DNA from: Antedon mediterranea
Taxonomy: Eukaryota > Echinodermata > Crinoidea > Comatulida > Antedonidae
Length of the DNA: 64,000 nt
NCBI RefSeq assembly: GCF_964355755.1
Contig: NC_092677.1
Coordinates: 26,134,101 to 26,198,100 of the forward strand
Direction: 5' to 3'
Below the pieces are notes generated by a model. That model was not told the origin of the DNA. It saw only the letters and a list, made by a program, of their open reading frames with translations, and did no database searches. Made by a program: the position numbers and the translations under genes. The first letter of the stretch is position 1; each line of letters starts with the position of its first letter. Of the stretch, positions 21,190 to 50,647 are shown in pieces.

Positions 21190-24100
21190 TTAAAGAGTGA
21201 CGTTGTATGAATCAACATATAATTGTCCAGGTACTTCATTGTTGCTCTGATGAATCCTTTCCGGGAAATGTTCCATGTCACAAAGCAAATTGAATATATT
21301 TGGATCGATATCATCTTTTAGATGGTTGACTGCTTCAATGTCATAATGTGTGTCCGTGAATTCAGATACGTATATAACGTCCATAATGCCTTCGGAACGC
21401 ATTACCGCTTCATCTTCGTAATTATCTACCAGAGCAGCATTGAGGGTCACATCGGATACAATATCCCAGTATTTCCGTGCAAGGTGGTTTTTGATTGGTG
21501 CGTATGGTGTACGAGTGTATTTTAATTCAGCGTCATAAGTTTTCTTGTCTACATCCAGGACAGGCTCAAAGTGTGCACATAAGTTTGATAGGTAGATGTT
21601 TCTTTCAGATACTAAATCACCAAACTGATTACTTATTGGTGCATATTTCAACCATTCATAATGTGGAAGCCCTTTCCTTCTTCCATATTTACTGTAAACA
21701 TAAACATTCGTATTTGACATGGTCGCAAATGCCATGATTTCGATGTCCGAACCCCATGTCCCATATTCCCCCATTCTCGTGTCTTCCACGTATCGTTCAA
21801 ATGATCTGGATTCAATTTTTTCAAATAGGTTTTTGTTCATGGACATATAGTTTAGTATGTAATCCCGTACAACTACATGGTAGTTCTGGACACCAAAGAG
21901 AATATAACTCAAAGCCCTAAAAAGACAGTTGCCGTCCCCTCTCATATTAACAACTTTAGTAGGCCTGGCTGCCTTGTCCATTTCACATTTTAAGTGAGTT
22001 TTGTGAAAATTTTTGACATTGATACCAAATGGTGCTGCCTTTTCAAGCTGCCAATTGGCATCGACAGGAAAGAATAACTTTCTTGAAGTTTTCGTGTTGA
22101 GGTATACCACATCACTATCAGATACAGGCCTACTGTTGTCATGGTCATCATCCGGTGCGACATTATCATTGTCTAATGTAGGTATGTTATCGTGATTATC
22201 CAGTGTGATATCATCGTTCTTGGATGTAGGTATGTTAATGTGATCATCCGGTGTGATATCATAATTCTTGGATGTAGGTCTGTTATCGTTATCATCAACA
22301 TTCTTGGATGTAGGTATGTTAATAATGTGATCATCCGGTGTGATATCACCATTCTTGGATGTAGGTATGTTATCATGGTGCGTTACTTCAGGTGGGATGT
22401 CTGGCGTTCGCTTTCGTTTCTTTGGAGGGAGATGCTTATCATTGGTATTACATTTCTGTTTAGTGCTTGATGATGGACAGTTCAAAGAGGTTGTTTTATC
22501 GGACTTGTAATGTCTGATCTTGTTTCCGTTAACAATAGCCCTTCTTCCTTTTAGTCGATATGTATTGTGAGTGAGGACTTTTTCTATAATATATGGACCA
22601 GTCCATCGAGCATTAAGTTTGCCTCCCTTTCTTGACAAATTTCTGGAATTCTGCAAGAGCACTTGATCTCCTGCATAGTACGTGTTGCTTTTAACACCAG
22701 CATCATGATAATGTTTTTGCTTTTTCTGTGCTTTTTTGATATTTTCTGATGCCTTTCTCCTTGAATCTTTGAGTTTCAAAAAAGCGTCCACTCTTATTTT
22801 TAAAGGAACAGTTCCGGATATGTCATCTTTATTAGACGAAACGATGGGAATACGTAATTCTACAGGCAACACAGCCTTTCTACCGTAAACTAATGAGAAT
22901 GGGTCACATTTCGTAGACTTGTGCTCGGATGTTCTGTAGGCAAACAACACGTATGGGAGTTGTATATCCCAGTCATTTTGGTCTGCGTTGGTCAACGTCA
23001 TAAGCATTGTGCAAAGTGTTCTGTTAAAGCGCTCCGTTTGCCCGCCTGTTTGAGGATGGTATGGTGAGGCAACTCTGTGGTCTACCCCAATCAGCTTACA
23101 GAAGCTGTCATTCAGCTCATTACAAAACTCTCTACCCTGGTCTGTAATCAATATAGAAGGTGTTCCATGTCTGCAGACAAAATCAATAAAAGATCTCAGC
23201 ACTGTTTTAGCAGATTTATCTGGAATTGCATCAGCTTCCACCCATTTGGTAAGGTACTCCGTAAATACAAGTAAGTACCGATTACCTGAAACACAGCAAA
23301 TAATAATATAATAAGCCGTAATAATAGTAGTGTCAAAATGTCATGATGAGATGTACAACACCCGAACTGTACGAATGAAATAACAATAATAATAACAATA
23401 TTAATATCAATAAATATAATAAGAACAAGAACAATAATAATATCGTGGATTTACATAGCGCCTAATGTTGTAAAACCTCTATGCGCTGAACAGTATTACC
23501 CCAGTCATGGTTTGGATCAAATTAAAACAGGCAGAAATAAAGATTATTACAGTATAGCCATAATCGATGTAAATCCGGTGACAATAATAAGAGCATCTGA
23601 TTCTTGGTAAATCTAGTTTTTGTTGACAGTGTAAAAAAGAGAACTGTCATAATTTTAGTTTAGTTAACAATTTCAAGAAACCTCACAGAAATTGCGCTTG
23701 TGCCTTTACAATAATAAATTTAAGTTCAGCCCTATTACAATAAAGGCCGAACAGAACTAATTATTAACTGTAATTTTAGGCCCTGAAGAATGAATTACAA
23801 AGTTTTCTGAACGTATTTCATTCATGTCTTCTTGCTTTTTACTTTTACGTTTTGATTTAGCTTTTTTATCCAGTCACAGCATTTTTGTTTTTCAGTAATT
23901 TGTCATGAGATACCTTACCATTTTCTGTCTTTACCAAAGGCCCAACAATATCCATACCGATCTGTCTGAAAGCAGTATCTGTTACGGGTATAGGTTGAAG
24001 TGGCACTTTTGCTTTTTTTAAAACTTCTTTCCGTTGGCACTGATCACAGGCGGCTATAAAATTACGAACACCATCAAATGACCCCTTCCAATAATACCTT

Positions 24101-27013
24101 TCGCGTATCTTTTTCCAACTGTTAAAAAAAAAAAAAAATGTGTTTATTGTATTGATGATATTCAATCTCTTTGTAGGTTTACTATTGACCTTAAAACTGT
24201 ATTATGGATTCTTTAAATATTTTAATTTTATTTTGTTTTTTAATATTATTTATTATTTATTACCGCAGTTCACATCACCATTCTCATCAATGCATTATAA
24301 TAACATTACAGTTTGGCGTTCCATATATTTTAACTTTTCGTTTAAGGCAAGCACTGGGCACAACTGATTAATTAACTTTTAATATTTATCTATGTTTCTA
24401 GTTTTTTTATTTGACAATGATAAATGAATATTGAAAAGGGAAAAGATACCTTCTATGAAAAATGTCCATCAGTCCGTGATGATTCCGTGTCACATTGTAC
24501 CAGGGAGATTTACATCTCCCTGATTGTACCGTGTTTACATTCTAAATACCCCCATATAAACTTCAAATTGAGTGCAGCCTCCCATACAAAATAACTACGC
24601 CCTCAATCTGGTAATAATTCACTCAGGCAATAAAAAACTAACTTGAAAAGTATAAATAATTAATTGTCCTACTAGAATTATTGTGTACGCTTGGTGAATG
24701 TGCGACAGAGTAGATATAAAAATCGCCACTTTTTTTTTTAAATAAACAAGGGGAAATATATACGTTTTAACACTACATACTGGTTAAATTTATTTATTTT
24801 TAAAATGTAGAGGACACCCTATTAAGGAAACCGGGTACTTTTTAGTGAGCCACAATGGTAGATTGCGAGAGGTAGTGGTCCTTTAAAATAGGTGGTCACT
24901 TACGAAAGATGTGGTCGATAAGGGAGGTGGTCGCTTACGATATGTGATCGATTATGAGAAGCGGTCTCCTAACAGAGAGGTCGTTTATTAGAAGTGGTCA
25001 CTTAAGAGAGGTGATTTATACAAGAGTTGGTATATTATGAGAAGCGGTCCATTTAGAGATATGGTGGTCTTCTAAAAGAGATCATCACTTACGAGAGGCG
25101 GTCGAAAATAAAAAGCGGTCGCTTACGAGAGTTGTGGTTGTTAAGAGAGGTGGTCGCTTACTACGAGAGGTGGTCGATTATGAGAAGCGGTCCATAATGA
25201 GAGGATGTGATCACTTACAATAGTTGGTCGATTATGGGAAGCGATCCCTTAACAGAGACGATGGCCGTTTAATAGAGGTGGTCACCCAAAAAAGTTGTCG
25301 TTACGAGAGAGGAAGTCGATTATGAGAAACGGTCCCTTAAAAGAGTTGGTTGCTTACGATGTGTGGTCGTTTTAGAAAGTTGGTCGGTTACGAGACGTGG
25401 ATAGATGGATAGCTAAGTAAACAGATGCATTTGCACATGATTTAGACATTTAGGTTTGTAAAATATATATTTTCTACATTAGCTGGCGATAGTCCTACAT
25501 TAGCTGGGATGCAATTTTCGTTCCTACATTCGTTGTTGATCGTTCTACATGGTGTTAATTTTTTTCATTACATAAGCTGCAGGTGGTTTTACTCCATTAC
25601 CGGGGGATTGGAAACTAGTTTTGTTATTGAAAATGCGTTTTTTTTAAAGAAGTATTCCCTAAAAAAAAATGTAATAATCCACTTTAAAGTTACATAATAA
25701 AAGTCTTCTTCCTTACCTTTTTTTTTGTCAAATTGTGTTTTCTTTCATAAGTATACATTTTAAACGAACGAAAGTTAATACTGATATGGCTTTTTGCATT
25801 ATGAATGAGCAACTAATATTGAACATATTTATTATACCAAGACCTGAATAAGTTTTCATTCGGGAAGTATTTGTATCACTATTTAAAACTAAGATATCTC
25901 TCATGAGGGATATCTCTATATTACTTACTTACCAAGATATTTAGAATGGAAGATTCTTGTCCCATTCGGAATATCACAAGTGGATTTTTTTCTGTGTTAG
26001 TTATGCAGTGGGCACGTGTAGAGTACCGTATATGAACTGTTATAAAACTAAAACATTACTATTATAGATAGAGCTAGTTGTACTGTATTCTTCTTGGTTT
26101 TTCGAGGTGTAATAAGCCTACAAAAAAATATCTATTAACATAGATATTTCTTTTAAAAAGTAAGACATCTTAGTTTTCAATTGAAATAATCTATCTTTAT
26201 TAAAAGAGATATCTTAATTTTGAACTAAAGATATATGCGTTGTGTAGCACTGTGTAAATTATATAATAATAATCTGTCAAATTATTGAAACAGTGCTCAT
26301 ATTCGGAACATTTTTGATTAATTATTGAATGCCAATATATGTTTTGTATTTTTTACATGTGATATTTTATGTTCAACTTCAATATATTTATACAATTAAT
26401 TGCGATAATATATTGAGTAGAAATTATTATCGACTTAACATATTTTTCATTCATGGAGGTATAAAAATATGTTTGAATCTATATATAAAATACTAACTTC
26501 ATAATGTACACGGTCATTATACATTTTTCAATTGATAAGTATTAGTTATTATTCATTTAATTCATTCATTTAATCATTTGTTTCGAATTCTGTGGTCCAC
26601 AGAAAGTAAAATTACGTATAAAATCATTTAAAAACAATGCTGTACTAATTACTAATACTCATCTCAGGATGGCATTCCACCTGGCCAAACATATAAACAG
26701 TTTTAAAGTCACCCAGAAACTTATCGAAGCTTATATATTATTTAATTGACAAACTTTAAACTTACGTTTTGTTGACACCCAAGTGACCACCATGTGCCTG
26801 CTTATGGATACTGTTTAACACTTCGTTTTTTTCTTTCGGTAACAATACACGCAACAATCTACCAGAATGTTGTTTGTAATACAAGATATCACGAAGAATT
26901 GTAAAGTTCTTGGCTTTCCGTCGCAAACTTCGTTTTAATATTTCAGAATAATTTACAGGATAAACGTTGTTTTGTAGATAGTTTCTCAAGGCATCAAACT
27001 CATGATCGGCCAT
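21190..27013 (-). CDS. Ginger1 transposase: integrase core plus GPY/F plus OTU protease
   Basis: Three exons: 27013-26766, 24118-23919, 23285-21190. They join with GT-AG sites and exact phase to 847 residues. Domains in order: an N-terminal YP-containing segment (VYPVNYS, about 17-23), an H2C2 zinc finger (H70, H77, C107, C110), an rve-type DDE core with D139, D198 and E234 (35 residues between the last two), and a GPY motif at 379-381. A linker of 15-17-residue repeats rich in PTSKN and DD follows (about 450-525). Last is an OTU cysteine protease with GDGNC (D600, C603) and CAHFEPV (H721). All catalytic residues are intact. Start chosen at MADHEF (27013); an upstream in-frame ATG at 27019 is possible. 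Intron 1 (2.6 kb) holds half of a foldback element, and intron 2 a SINE-like repeat. Introns and lack of RT argue against a Ty3/Gypsy retrotransposon. Domestication as a host gene is the alternative. Confidence 0.9.
22160..22385 (-). repeat. In-frame tandem repeat in the transposase linker
   Basis: About five copies of a 45-51-bp unit (on the plus strand, TTCTTGGATGTAGGTATGTT followed by a variable GTGATCATCCGGTGTGATAT). All are multiples of three, so the frame is kept between the integrase and OTU halves. It encodes PTSKN-plus-aspartate repeats, a disordered and acidic tether. Confidence 0.85.
23430..23590. repeat. SINE-like dispersed repeat, copy 1
   Basis: Begins with an AATAATAATAT-type run and GTGGATTTACATAGCGCCTA, then AATGTTGTAAAAC and TTACCCCAGTCATGG. 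A second copy is at 40545-40770 with GGATTTATATAGCGCCTAAT and an ACACCTGGGTGGAGAGAGGC tail. The opening TGGATTTATATAGCGCC is a familiar start of interspersed repeats in marine animals. Located in intron 2 of the transposase. Confidence 0.6.
24166..24819. other. Unassigned intronic DNA of the transposase gene
   Basis: AT-rich, with no recognisable coding or RNA gene. It contains TACCAGGGAGATTTACATCTCCCTGATTGTACC (24500-24532), a short perfect-looking inverted repeat. Confidence 0.4.
24820..25600 (+). mobile_element. Half of a foldback element (tandem GGTGGTCGCTTACGAGA arm)
   Basis: From 24840 to 25400 the sequence is a degenerate tandem repeat of about 17-20 bp, with alternations of GAGAGGTGGTCGCTTAC and GAGAAGCGGTCGATTATG. 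It is followed by a unique end domain (25400-25590: GTGGATAGATGGATAGCTA, CACATGATTTAGACA, ACATTAGCTGG). The same arm is present at 29035-29540 and inverted at 28490-29030. It lies in the large first intron of the transposase. The opposite arm is not seen to its left, so this copy seems truncated. Confidence 0.75.
25601..26765. other. Unassigned intronic DNA of the transposase gene
   Basis: AT-rich DNA with repeated short runs such as AAGATATCTC and AGATATTTCTTTT around 25890-26230. No gene or recognised repeat was found. Confidence 0.4.
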
Positions 27014-27019
27014 AATCAT

Positions 27020-28490
27020 GATAATAAGTAAAAATAGAAAGAAGGCAGATTGTAACGAACAACACCGTGATTGGAACTTTGCAAGCAAAGTGAATGATTT
27101 TTTAAATGTAGGAGGTTTTGAACAAACATTGAGCCAATCAGCTTCTTGCTACATTTGTTTTAACCAATTGCCGATTAGAAGAAAGAGCAAACAGTTTTGT
27201 CAGGTGTAGGCCTATAATTTAAACTTTGTGCCTTAAGTGGATGTCACGAACTCCTTTTACGTATGTTTCCGAGCGGTTGAAAATACTTTAGAAACTCCCT
27301 TGTGACATAAAAGTATACACACCAAATTCACAAAGTTGTAAAATAACTCAAAAACAAATCTTTAATTTCAATCAACTTCAACTTTCAACAACCCAGTAAG
27401 CATTTTAAACAACAGCTTCACAATAACTTTTACAATCTAATATCCAACCTCTAATATCCAACAACATGACAATAGTTTTACATCCCTTTATATACAAGAT
27501 GTTCCTATCCTTCTATATCATTCTTTATACTTCTTATTCTATTTGATTACAGTTTCTATTAATAGCATACTGGAATGTTCCTGATTGTTATTATATTAAT
27601 TATACATGATGTCTTAAATGTAAACATCTTATTCTAGAATGTTCATGGTTAGGGAATGGTAATTTATTACAGTGGCAAGTACACAAAAAATGAGAGAAAA
27701 AAACTATTGGAGGGAAATGCCATTTATTAAATTAAATTTCGAAGATACTCTTATTGGTAAACGCTTCAGTCGTTCTATTACACAATAAATAGCACATTCA
27801 GATAGGAGTATAAAATATAATCATATAGTTATTCTTTATTACATATTATACGTTCATCTCAAATTATATTATAATATTAATTGAAATTGTATTTAAATTT
27901 GTATCCGTTTTTGTCGACAGGACCACAATGCAAAACAAATATTTCTACTTGATTGTGTATAATCCTGTATAAATATGTTGTTAAATAAATAAAATAATAT
28001 TAAATAGTAATCTACGTAAAATAATATTATAGTACATAAGTTCGTATTAAAACCGTTCAGGCTATGAGGCAACCCCCGCTCCCTGTATATTAAATAGAAA
28101 CATTTTTTATAATACTTATACTAGAATCATATACTAATTTATTTAGTTATTTTTTAAAATAAGAGAATTAAATTACGTAACATACTGTGGTATATAATTC
28201 TTGTAATGAAATCATATTCATGGTAAGCGTAATCTTAATTTGAGATATGGCAAGTTCGCACCCCTTCTCCTGACAAATAACAGATGACAGTTAACACGAC
28301 TACCGGTAATTAATATCTCCCGAGAGCCGCTGTTTTGAGGTTGACCTGACAATTGTGGCCTGAGTTATGGGACATTACCCTTGCTGGACATCTGGTAAAA
28401 ATAAATACTGATTATGCTGCCACTTTAGTACACAAAACAATAAATAAAAAAAAATAAAAAAACACAACTTGTGGCATTTCCTTTACACTA
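27020..28490. other. 5' flank of the transposase inside Ginger
   Basis: AT-rich DNA upstream of the transposase start (minus strand), so it should contain its promoter. No motif is strong enough to name. No other coding region is seen. Confidence 0.4.
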
Positions 28491-29545
28491 GTCCCTGTTC
28501 AAAACCGCTAGTGTAGAAAACGGCAGCAAATGTCGTCGAAACTGTCAAATCCACCCATGTAGTAAAACCTAGAACTAGCTAATGTAGAAACACCAACAGT
28601 TATTTATTAAATAAAAATCAACATTAGCTAATATACAACTTAACAGGTAATGAAGTAACGAAAATTGCCTCACAGCTGATGTAGTTAATATCGCCAGCTA
28701 ATAAAATAATAATTATATATTTTACAAACCTAAATGTCTAAATCATGTGCAAATGTATTTCTCTACTTAGTTTAGCTGTCAGTCTATCCACCTCTCGTAA
28801 GTGATCGGCTTTCAAAACGTAGCACTCTGATCGTAAGCAACTACCCTTGTTAGCGACCACCTTTGATATTTAAAAGGGACTACCTCTGTTAAAGGACCGC
28901 TTCTCACAATGGACAACTTCCTGAAGGGGTAACCTCCTCTCATAAGGGACTGCTTTTCATAAACTACCACCGCTCGTAGACGACCACTTCTTTTACCGAC
29001 TACACCTCCCGTAAGTGACCACCTCAATAGAGGTGGTAATTTGCGAAAGGTGGTCGTTACGGATGGTAGTCGATTATGAGAAGTGGTCCCAGTGGAGAGG
29101 TGGACGTTTTTTTTTATAGAGAGGTCGACACTTTAGGCGTGGTCGTTAAGAGAGGTAGTCCGTCATGAGGTTGATTATGAGAAGCCGAGGTGGTGGTCCT
29201 TTAAAATAGCTCGTCCTTGACGAGTGGTGTGGTCGTTAAGAGATGGTGGGCGATTATCAGAGACGGTGGTCGTTCAATAGAGGTGGTTACTTACTAGAAG
29301 TGGTTGTTGGTTGGTCACTTACGAGACGTGGATAGATGGATAGCTACCGGTAAGTAAAGAAATGCATTTTCACATGATGTAGACAGGTTTTTAAATTATA
29401 CAATATTTTCAACATTAGCTGTGAGGCAATTTTCGTTACTACATTATCTGCTGACCGTTCTAAATTAGCTGGTGTTGATTTTAAAAATTGATACATAAGC
29501 TGTTGGTATTTCTGGTATTAGCTGGTGGTTTCTATGTTTATATGT
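28490..29545. mobile_element. Foldback (long inverted repeat) element, about 1 kb
   Basis: The left half (28490-29030) is inverted relative to the right half (29035-29540). Each half has an outer unique domain (right: CACATGATGTAGACAGG, GTGAGGCAATTTTCGTTACT, ATTAGCTGGTGTTGATTTTA; left: the complement) and an inner domain of degenerate 17-20-bp tandem repeats (GGTGGTCGNTTANGAGA). This is the plan of Foldback-type elements, including the TU elements described from sea urchins (from memory). There is no coding capacity. It is nested in the Ginger element. Confidence 0.8.
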
Positions 29546-30676
29546 CCATATAAAACAAAAATACAACCGCGATTTTTTAAACTCAGCTGCATGTACAGAC
29601 ATTGTGGCAAAGACGTTTTAAACGCTTCATTTCAATATAAGCCATTATTCTATGAATTTGATGTATAACGGTATTGGACTGTTTGTATTGGGAACGAAAT
29701 ACCCTAATATTCGAAAAAAACAAAAAACCGAAATACCCTTGAGTGAACGAATAATTATGATGCGCAATTAAGGTGTTTATTTTGCCATATAAAATATAAA
29801 AAACAAATATTTTTTGGTAATATGCATCAACAATATTTTTCAAATGTATTTTAGATAAATAAATAAATAATGTAAAGTCTCTAGAAACAAAGCAAATATT
29901 GTGACTAACCAATTCAATGTTTTATTAAATAAAAACAAAAATCAGGCATCTGTGAAAAAAATATAATGAAAAAGAACTGACTTTAACAATGACGAACTTA
30001 CTTGTTTAAAGAACTTTTGTTATCAGTTGATATTATTAAATTAGTAGCAGTATTATGAATATTACAAAATAATATTTTGAGAACTGAAAAATATTTTGAG
30101 GGAACGAATATATTTAGGGAGAACAAAATAAGATTTCAAGAACTGAATAATATAAAAAACGAATTACTACTTCGAGACAAGGAATGATGATGATGATAAT
30201 GATGATGATCGAGAGAACGAAATAATTTCGAGGGAAATTATTTCGTTCTCTCGCGAAGTAGTAATTCGAATTTCGAATGAAATAATATTTCGAGATAACG
30301 AAATAGGTAGGCCCTATGCCTATATGATTTAGTGATATTCATTCCCTCGAAATAATAATACAGTAGGCTATATATTTTTCAAGTTGTCGATTTACTTCAA
30401 ATTGACAACAGGTTGTATATACTCAATCAAAAACAAACAATTTAATTTGATTAGACTATATGTCTCCAGATATAATAATAGTAATATTTATTTCAATCCA
30501 CTTGATATTTTGCGATTCAAGTTGGTATTCTAAGGAATTATAATTACCCTAACGGGAGTTGGTGAACGTCCAGTGCCCTAGTTTTTACGGGGTTAATATG
30601 ATGTCGATGTCTCGATGGTCCTACTTTTTTATCGATGAAAGCTGCCCGGGTGGTTGCGGCCATTTTCAACAGCTAG
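29546..30676. other. Unassigned DNA at the right end of Ginger
   Basis: AT-rich. From 30050 to 30350 there is a series of imperfect repeats around AACGAAATAATATTTCGAGA, with a nested hairpin at 30159-30273 (listed separately). No gene is seen. Confidence 0.5.
30159..30273. repeat. Nested hairpin in a CGAAATAATTTCGAG-type cluster
   Basis: Inner arms CGAGAGAACGAAATAATTT (30210-30228) and their exact complement (30235-30253) enclose a 6-nt loop. Outer arms ACGAATTACTACTTCG and CGAAGTAGTAATTCG (about 30160 and 30255) also pair, with a (GAT)n stretch on one side. Confidence 0.85.
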
Positions 30677-30746
30677 TATTACAATATTCAATGCTGAAAA
30701 TTGTCCAGTGGACACTTTCAAACACCGGACAGATTTAAATCTTACA
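30677..30746 (-). repeat. Ginger1 terminal inverted repeat, right
   Basis: Reverse complement of this segment starts TGTAAGATTTAAATCTGTCC and matches the left end over about 70 bp. It terminates in ACA directly before CCGG. Confidence 0.85.
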
Positions 30747-30750
30747 CCGG
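30747..30750. other. Target-site duplication CCGG, right
   Basis: Matches the CCGG at 14931-14934. It is followed by CGGCCGTACG, which resembles the inverted left flank, so the insertion site was probably palindromic. Confidence 0.75.
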
Positions 30751-30851
30751 CGGCCGTACGAATAAATTTTATTTACCAACAAAATTAAAAACTAAACAGG
30801 ATCGAGGAGAAAAGATAGGAGGAGGGGGAGATTGTGCAAAAAAATAAAGTC

Positions 30852-48652
<17,801 letters not shown>

Positions 48653-49585
48653 AATGAGCAGTGATAGGCCAGTAATGATGGTAAAATGAAATATTATAAG
48701 AGCAGCCAGCATTTCATTATTGTTATCAGTTTTAAATATTTATGCAAATAATATTGGCAATATGTTCTAATGCAACGGAGAATATTATAAATTAATATAT
48801 AATATATATTGTTTTTTTTAAAACAATTATGAATTTAGATTTTTTGAATGTCTACTAAAATTAACTGTCTTTATTGAAATATTAATATATAATTACTTGA
48901 AAAGTATAACTTTATTTTTCTTTTAAATGAGATTCAGTAAGTCTAAAATGTTTAATTGGAGGATCGAAACAATCTATAAAAATTAATAAATTATAACTAA
49001 AAATTCTATTTTTAGATTGGTGATTATGTCAAAGGTCAAGGGCCTACTTTCCACATTTAATATGGAGCATTACATTTTTTTTCCTAATTAAACTTTCATT
49101 AAAATAGTAATTAATGTACTACTATTTTATTTGTTGTCTTGGATCAATAATTAAACATTTTACAAATGTAAAATTGTGATAAATGTATTTTAATTTCAAG
49201 TTTTTTTTTTAGAATTATTTGGCTTCAGATGAAATTATTTCATGGTAATTTGTTTAAATTTTGATTTTAATTTCATGTAAAGTACTCTATGATTGTAGTT
49301 GTGCTGTGTAACGCTATCTTGTGTATGAAAGGCCATCCCTGACAAAAATGACACAAACAGCAACCTTTCTAAAATGAACAACTTGTTTATTTAATTTTCT
49401 TTACAAACAATAAGTTACACAGTGTAAACAAGCCAATTAGTGTTGTTTTAGATACTTATACCCTAACATTTAAACCCACTATAAATTTATTGTATTTGTC
49501 AAATATACATGGAATTATCATTGATAAATTATGTGGTAGTCCAGTAGTAGTGCAGGTTGGCAAGGTCACATGTCCGAATCTGAAA
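48653..49585. other. Convergent 3' flanks of NSMAF and EXOSC4
   Basis: AT-rich DNA holding the 3' UTRs of two convergent genes. A TTTATT (AATAAA on the minus strand) at about 49385 may be the EXOSC4 polyadenylation signal. No other gene is seen. Confidence 0.55.
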
Positions 49586-50647
49586 TCAACCAACTTGCAT
49601 CGACTGCGACAATCCACTGACACGTAAACGCACCGCTTGGTTTAAAATGCCAAACATATCCCGACTTCCTTTACACGCCAAGTCCGTCACTTTACTCAAG
49701 TGGTCCATGTGAAGCCGCGACGTCATCTTAAGGTGTACGATCTTTTCCGATCTGGGAAAGAGCGCCACCACCATCTCCGGCCCACCTTGAGATTCCTCTA
49801 TGTAGCTAACATCTAAAAGTGGGGTGTCGTTGACAAAACTCGCAGAGCAAGAACAGACGTAGTCGTTCATTGGTATGCCGGCATCAATCAATGCTAAGGT
49901 TGCTGTGTTGATACAAACGCTTAAGTTACCGCCGTCGGACTGAAGAACCTAAAACAAATATGGTAAGAAATAAACAAAGAATTACAGATTTTTATTCTGA
50001 AAATTAATTGTGAAATGGATTTTTATCAAATAAAATGTGTACACCATTATTTAGGTACCTGCCAGAAAATGTCGATTTGGGAATGTGGATAAAGCTCGGT
50101 ACATATTGCAGCCTCAAATGCTCTTCTAAGATTCAACGATATCTCCTGCGATTGTTTATCTCCCTTTGGTCGTCGTTTTCGCTCTCCGGTACTAAACGTT
50201 GCCATACTGTATTGGCAATTTAAAATAACCTTGTCATGTTGCGACTTCGATTTACCGCCTCGTACCTAAAAAAAATGTTTTTTTTTAATTTGAAAAAACA
50301 ATTAAAAACAAAGCATTAAATGTTGACATTGCTGATAATAAAAAATAAATTTTAATGTCGTGTCAATAGAAAATACTAATATTTCCACACGGTCGGTCGT
50401 GCCTATAGAAACCTCTCTAAATGTGTACCATGCACTGCTTTCCTTTCCGTGCCAATAGACAGCCTCATACACAGACATACTCTACCTCATGAGGTCCATA
50501 AACAACGGCTAAAACTTTTGTGTTTCCTTGTTCAATATAGGCCGAACCATCAGCATCATTTAGTACTCCTAGTCGACATTGTACTTTTCTTAATTCATGC
50601 GGCTTTCGACCGTCAACTCTAAAGCCCTGATCAGACAAAAGTTCCAT
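49586..50647 (-). CDS. EXOSC4: Exosome complex component RRP41
   Basis: Three exons: 50647-50486, 50265-50059, 49948-49586. They give 243 residues (human 245). It is an RNase PH-fold subunit of the eukaryotic RNA exosome ring, which in animals is structural and not catalytic. It acts in 3'-5' RNA processing and decay in nucleus and cytoplasm. Family landmarks: the start [37 protein letters not shown] at the end of exon 1, [21 protein letters not shown] in exon 2, and [25 protein letters not shown] in exon 3. An open frame runs 40 codons upstream to an earlier ATG, but family alignment places the start at 50647. It is divergent from the HSF gene, start codons 192 bp apart, which implies a shared promoter. 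Confidence 0.97.

Larger units (their letters stand above)
14935..30746 (-). mobile_element. Ginger1-type DNA transposon with OTU-fused transposase, 15.8 kb
   Basis: The ends are inverted repeats: TGTAAGATTGAAATGTGTCC on the left and, on the opposite strand at the right, TGTAAGATTTAAATCTGTCC. Similarity continues for about 70 bp (shared AAAGTGTCC, TGGACA, TTTTCAGCATTG). CCGG flanks both ends. Inside, on the minus strand, lies the integrase-like transposase gene (21190-27013). Ginger1 elements are known for TIRs of tens to hundreds of bp, CCGG/CCGT duplications, and a Gypsy-integrase-like transposase with GPY/F motif fused to an OTU or Ulp1 protease; all but Ulp1 are seen here. No reverse transcriptase, gag or aspartic protease lies between the ends. 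The length is inflated by a 3.5 kb satellite and nested repeats. Confidence 0.85.

Noticed and set aside
21190-27013. Ty3/Gypsy retrotransposon polyprotein
   Set aside because: The integrase resembles Gypsy, but no gag, aspartic protease, reverse transcriptase or LTRs are present. The gene has spliceosomal introns, and the surrounding ends are inverted repeats with CCGG. Ginger1 explains all of these.
28812-29027. 71-residue frame in the foldback arm
   Set aside because: Product of the 17-20-bp tandem repeat; no protein-like pattern.
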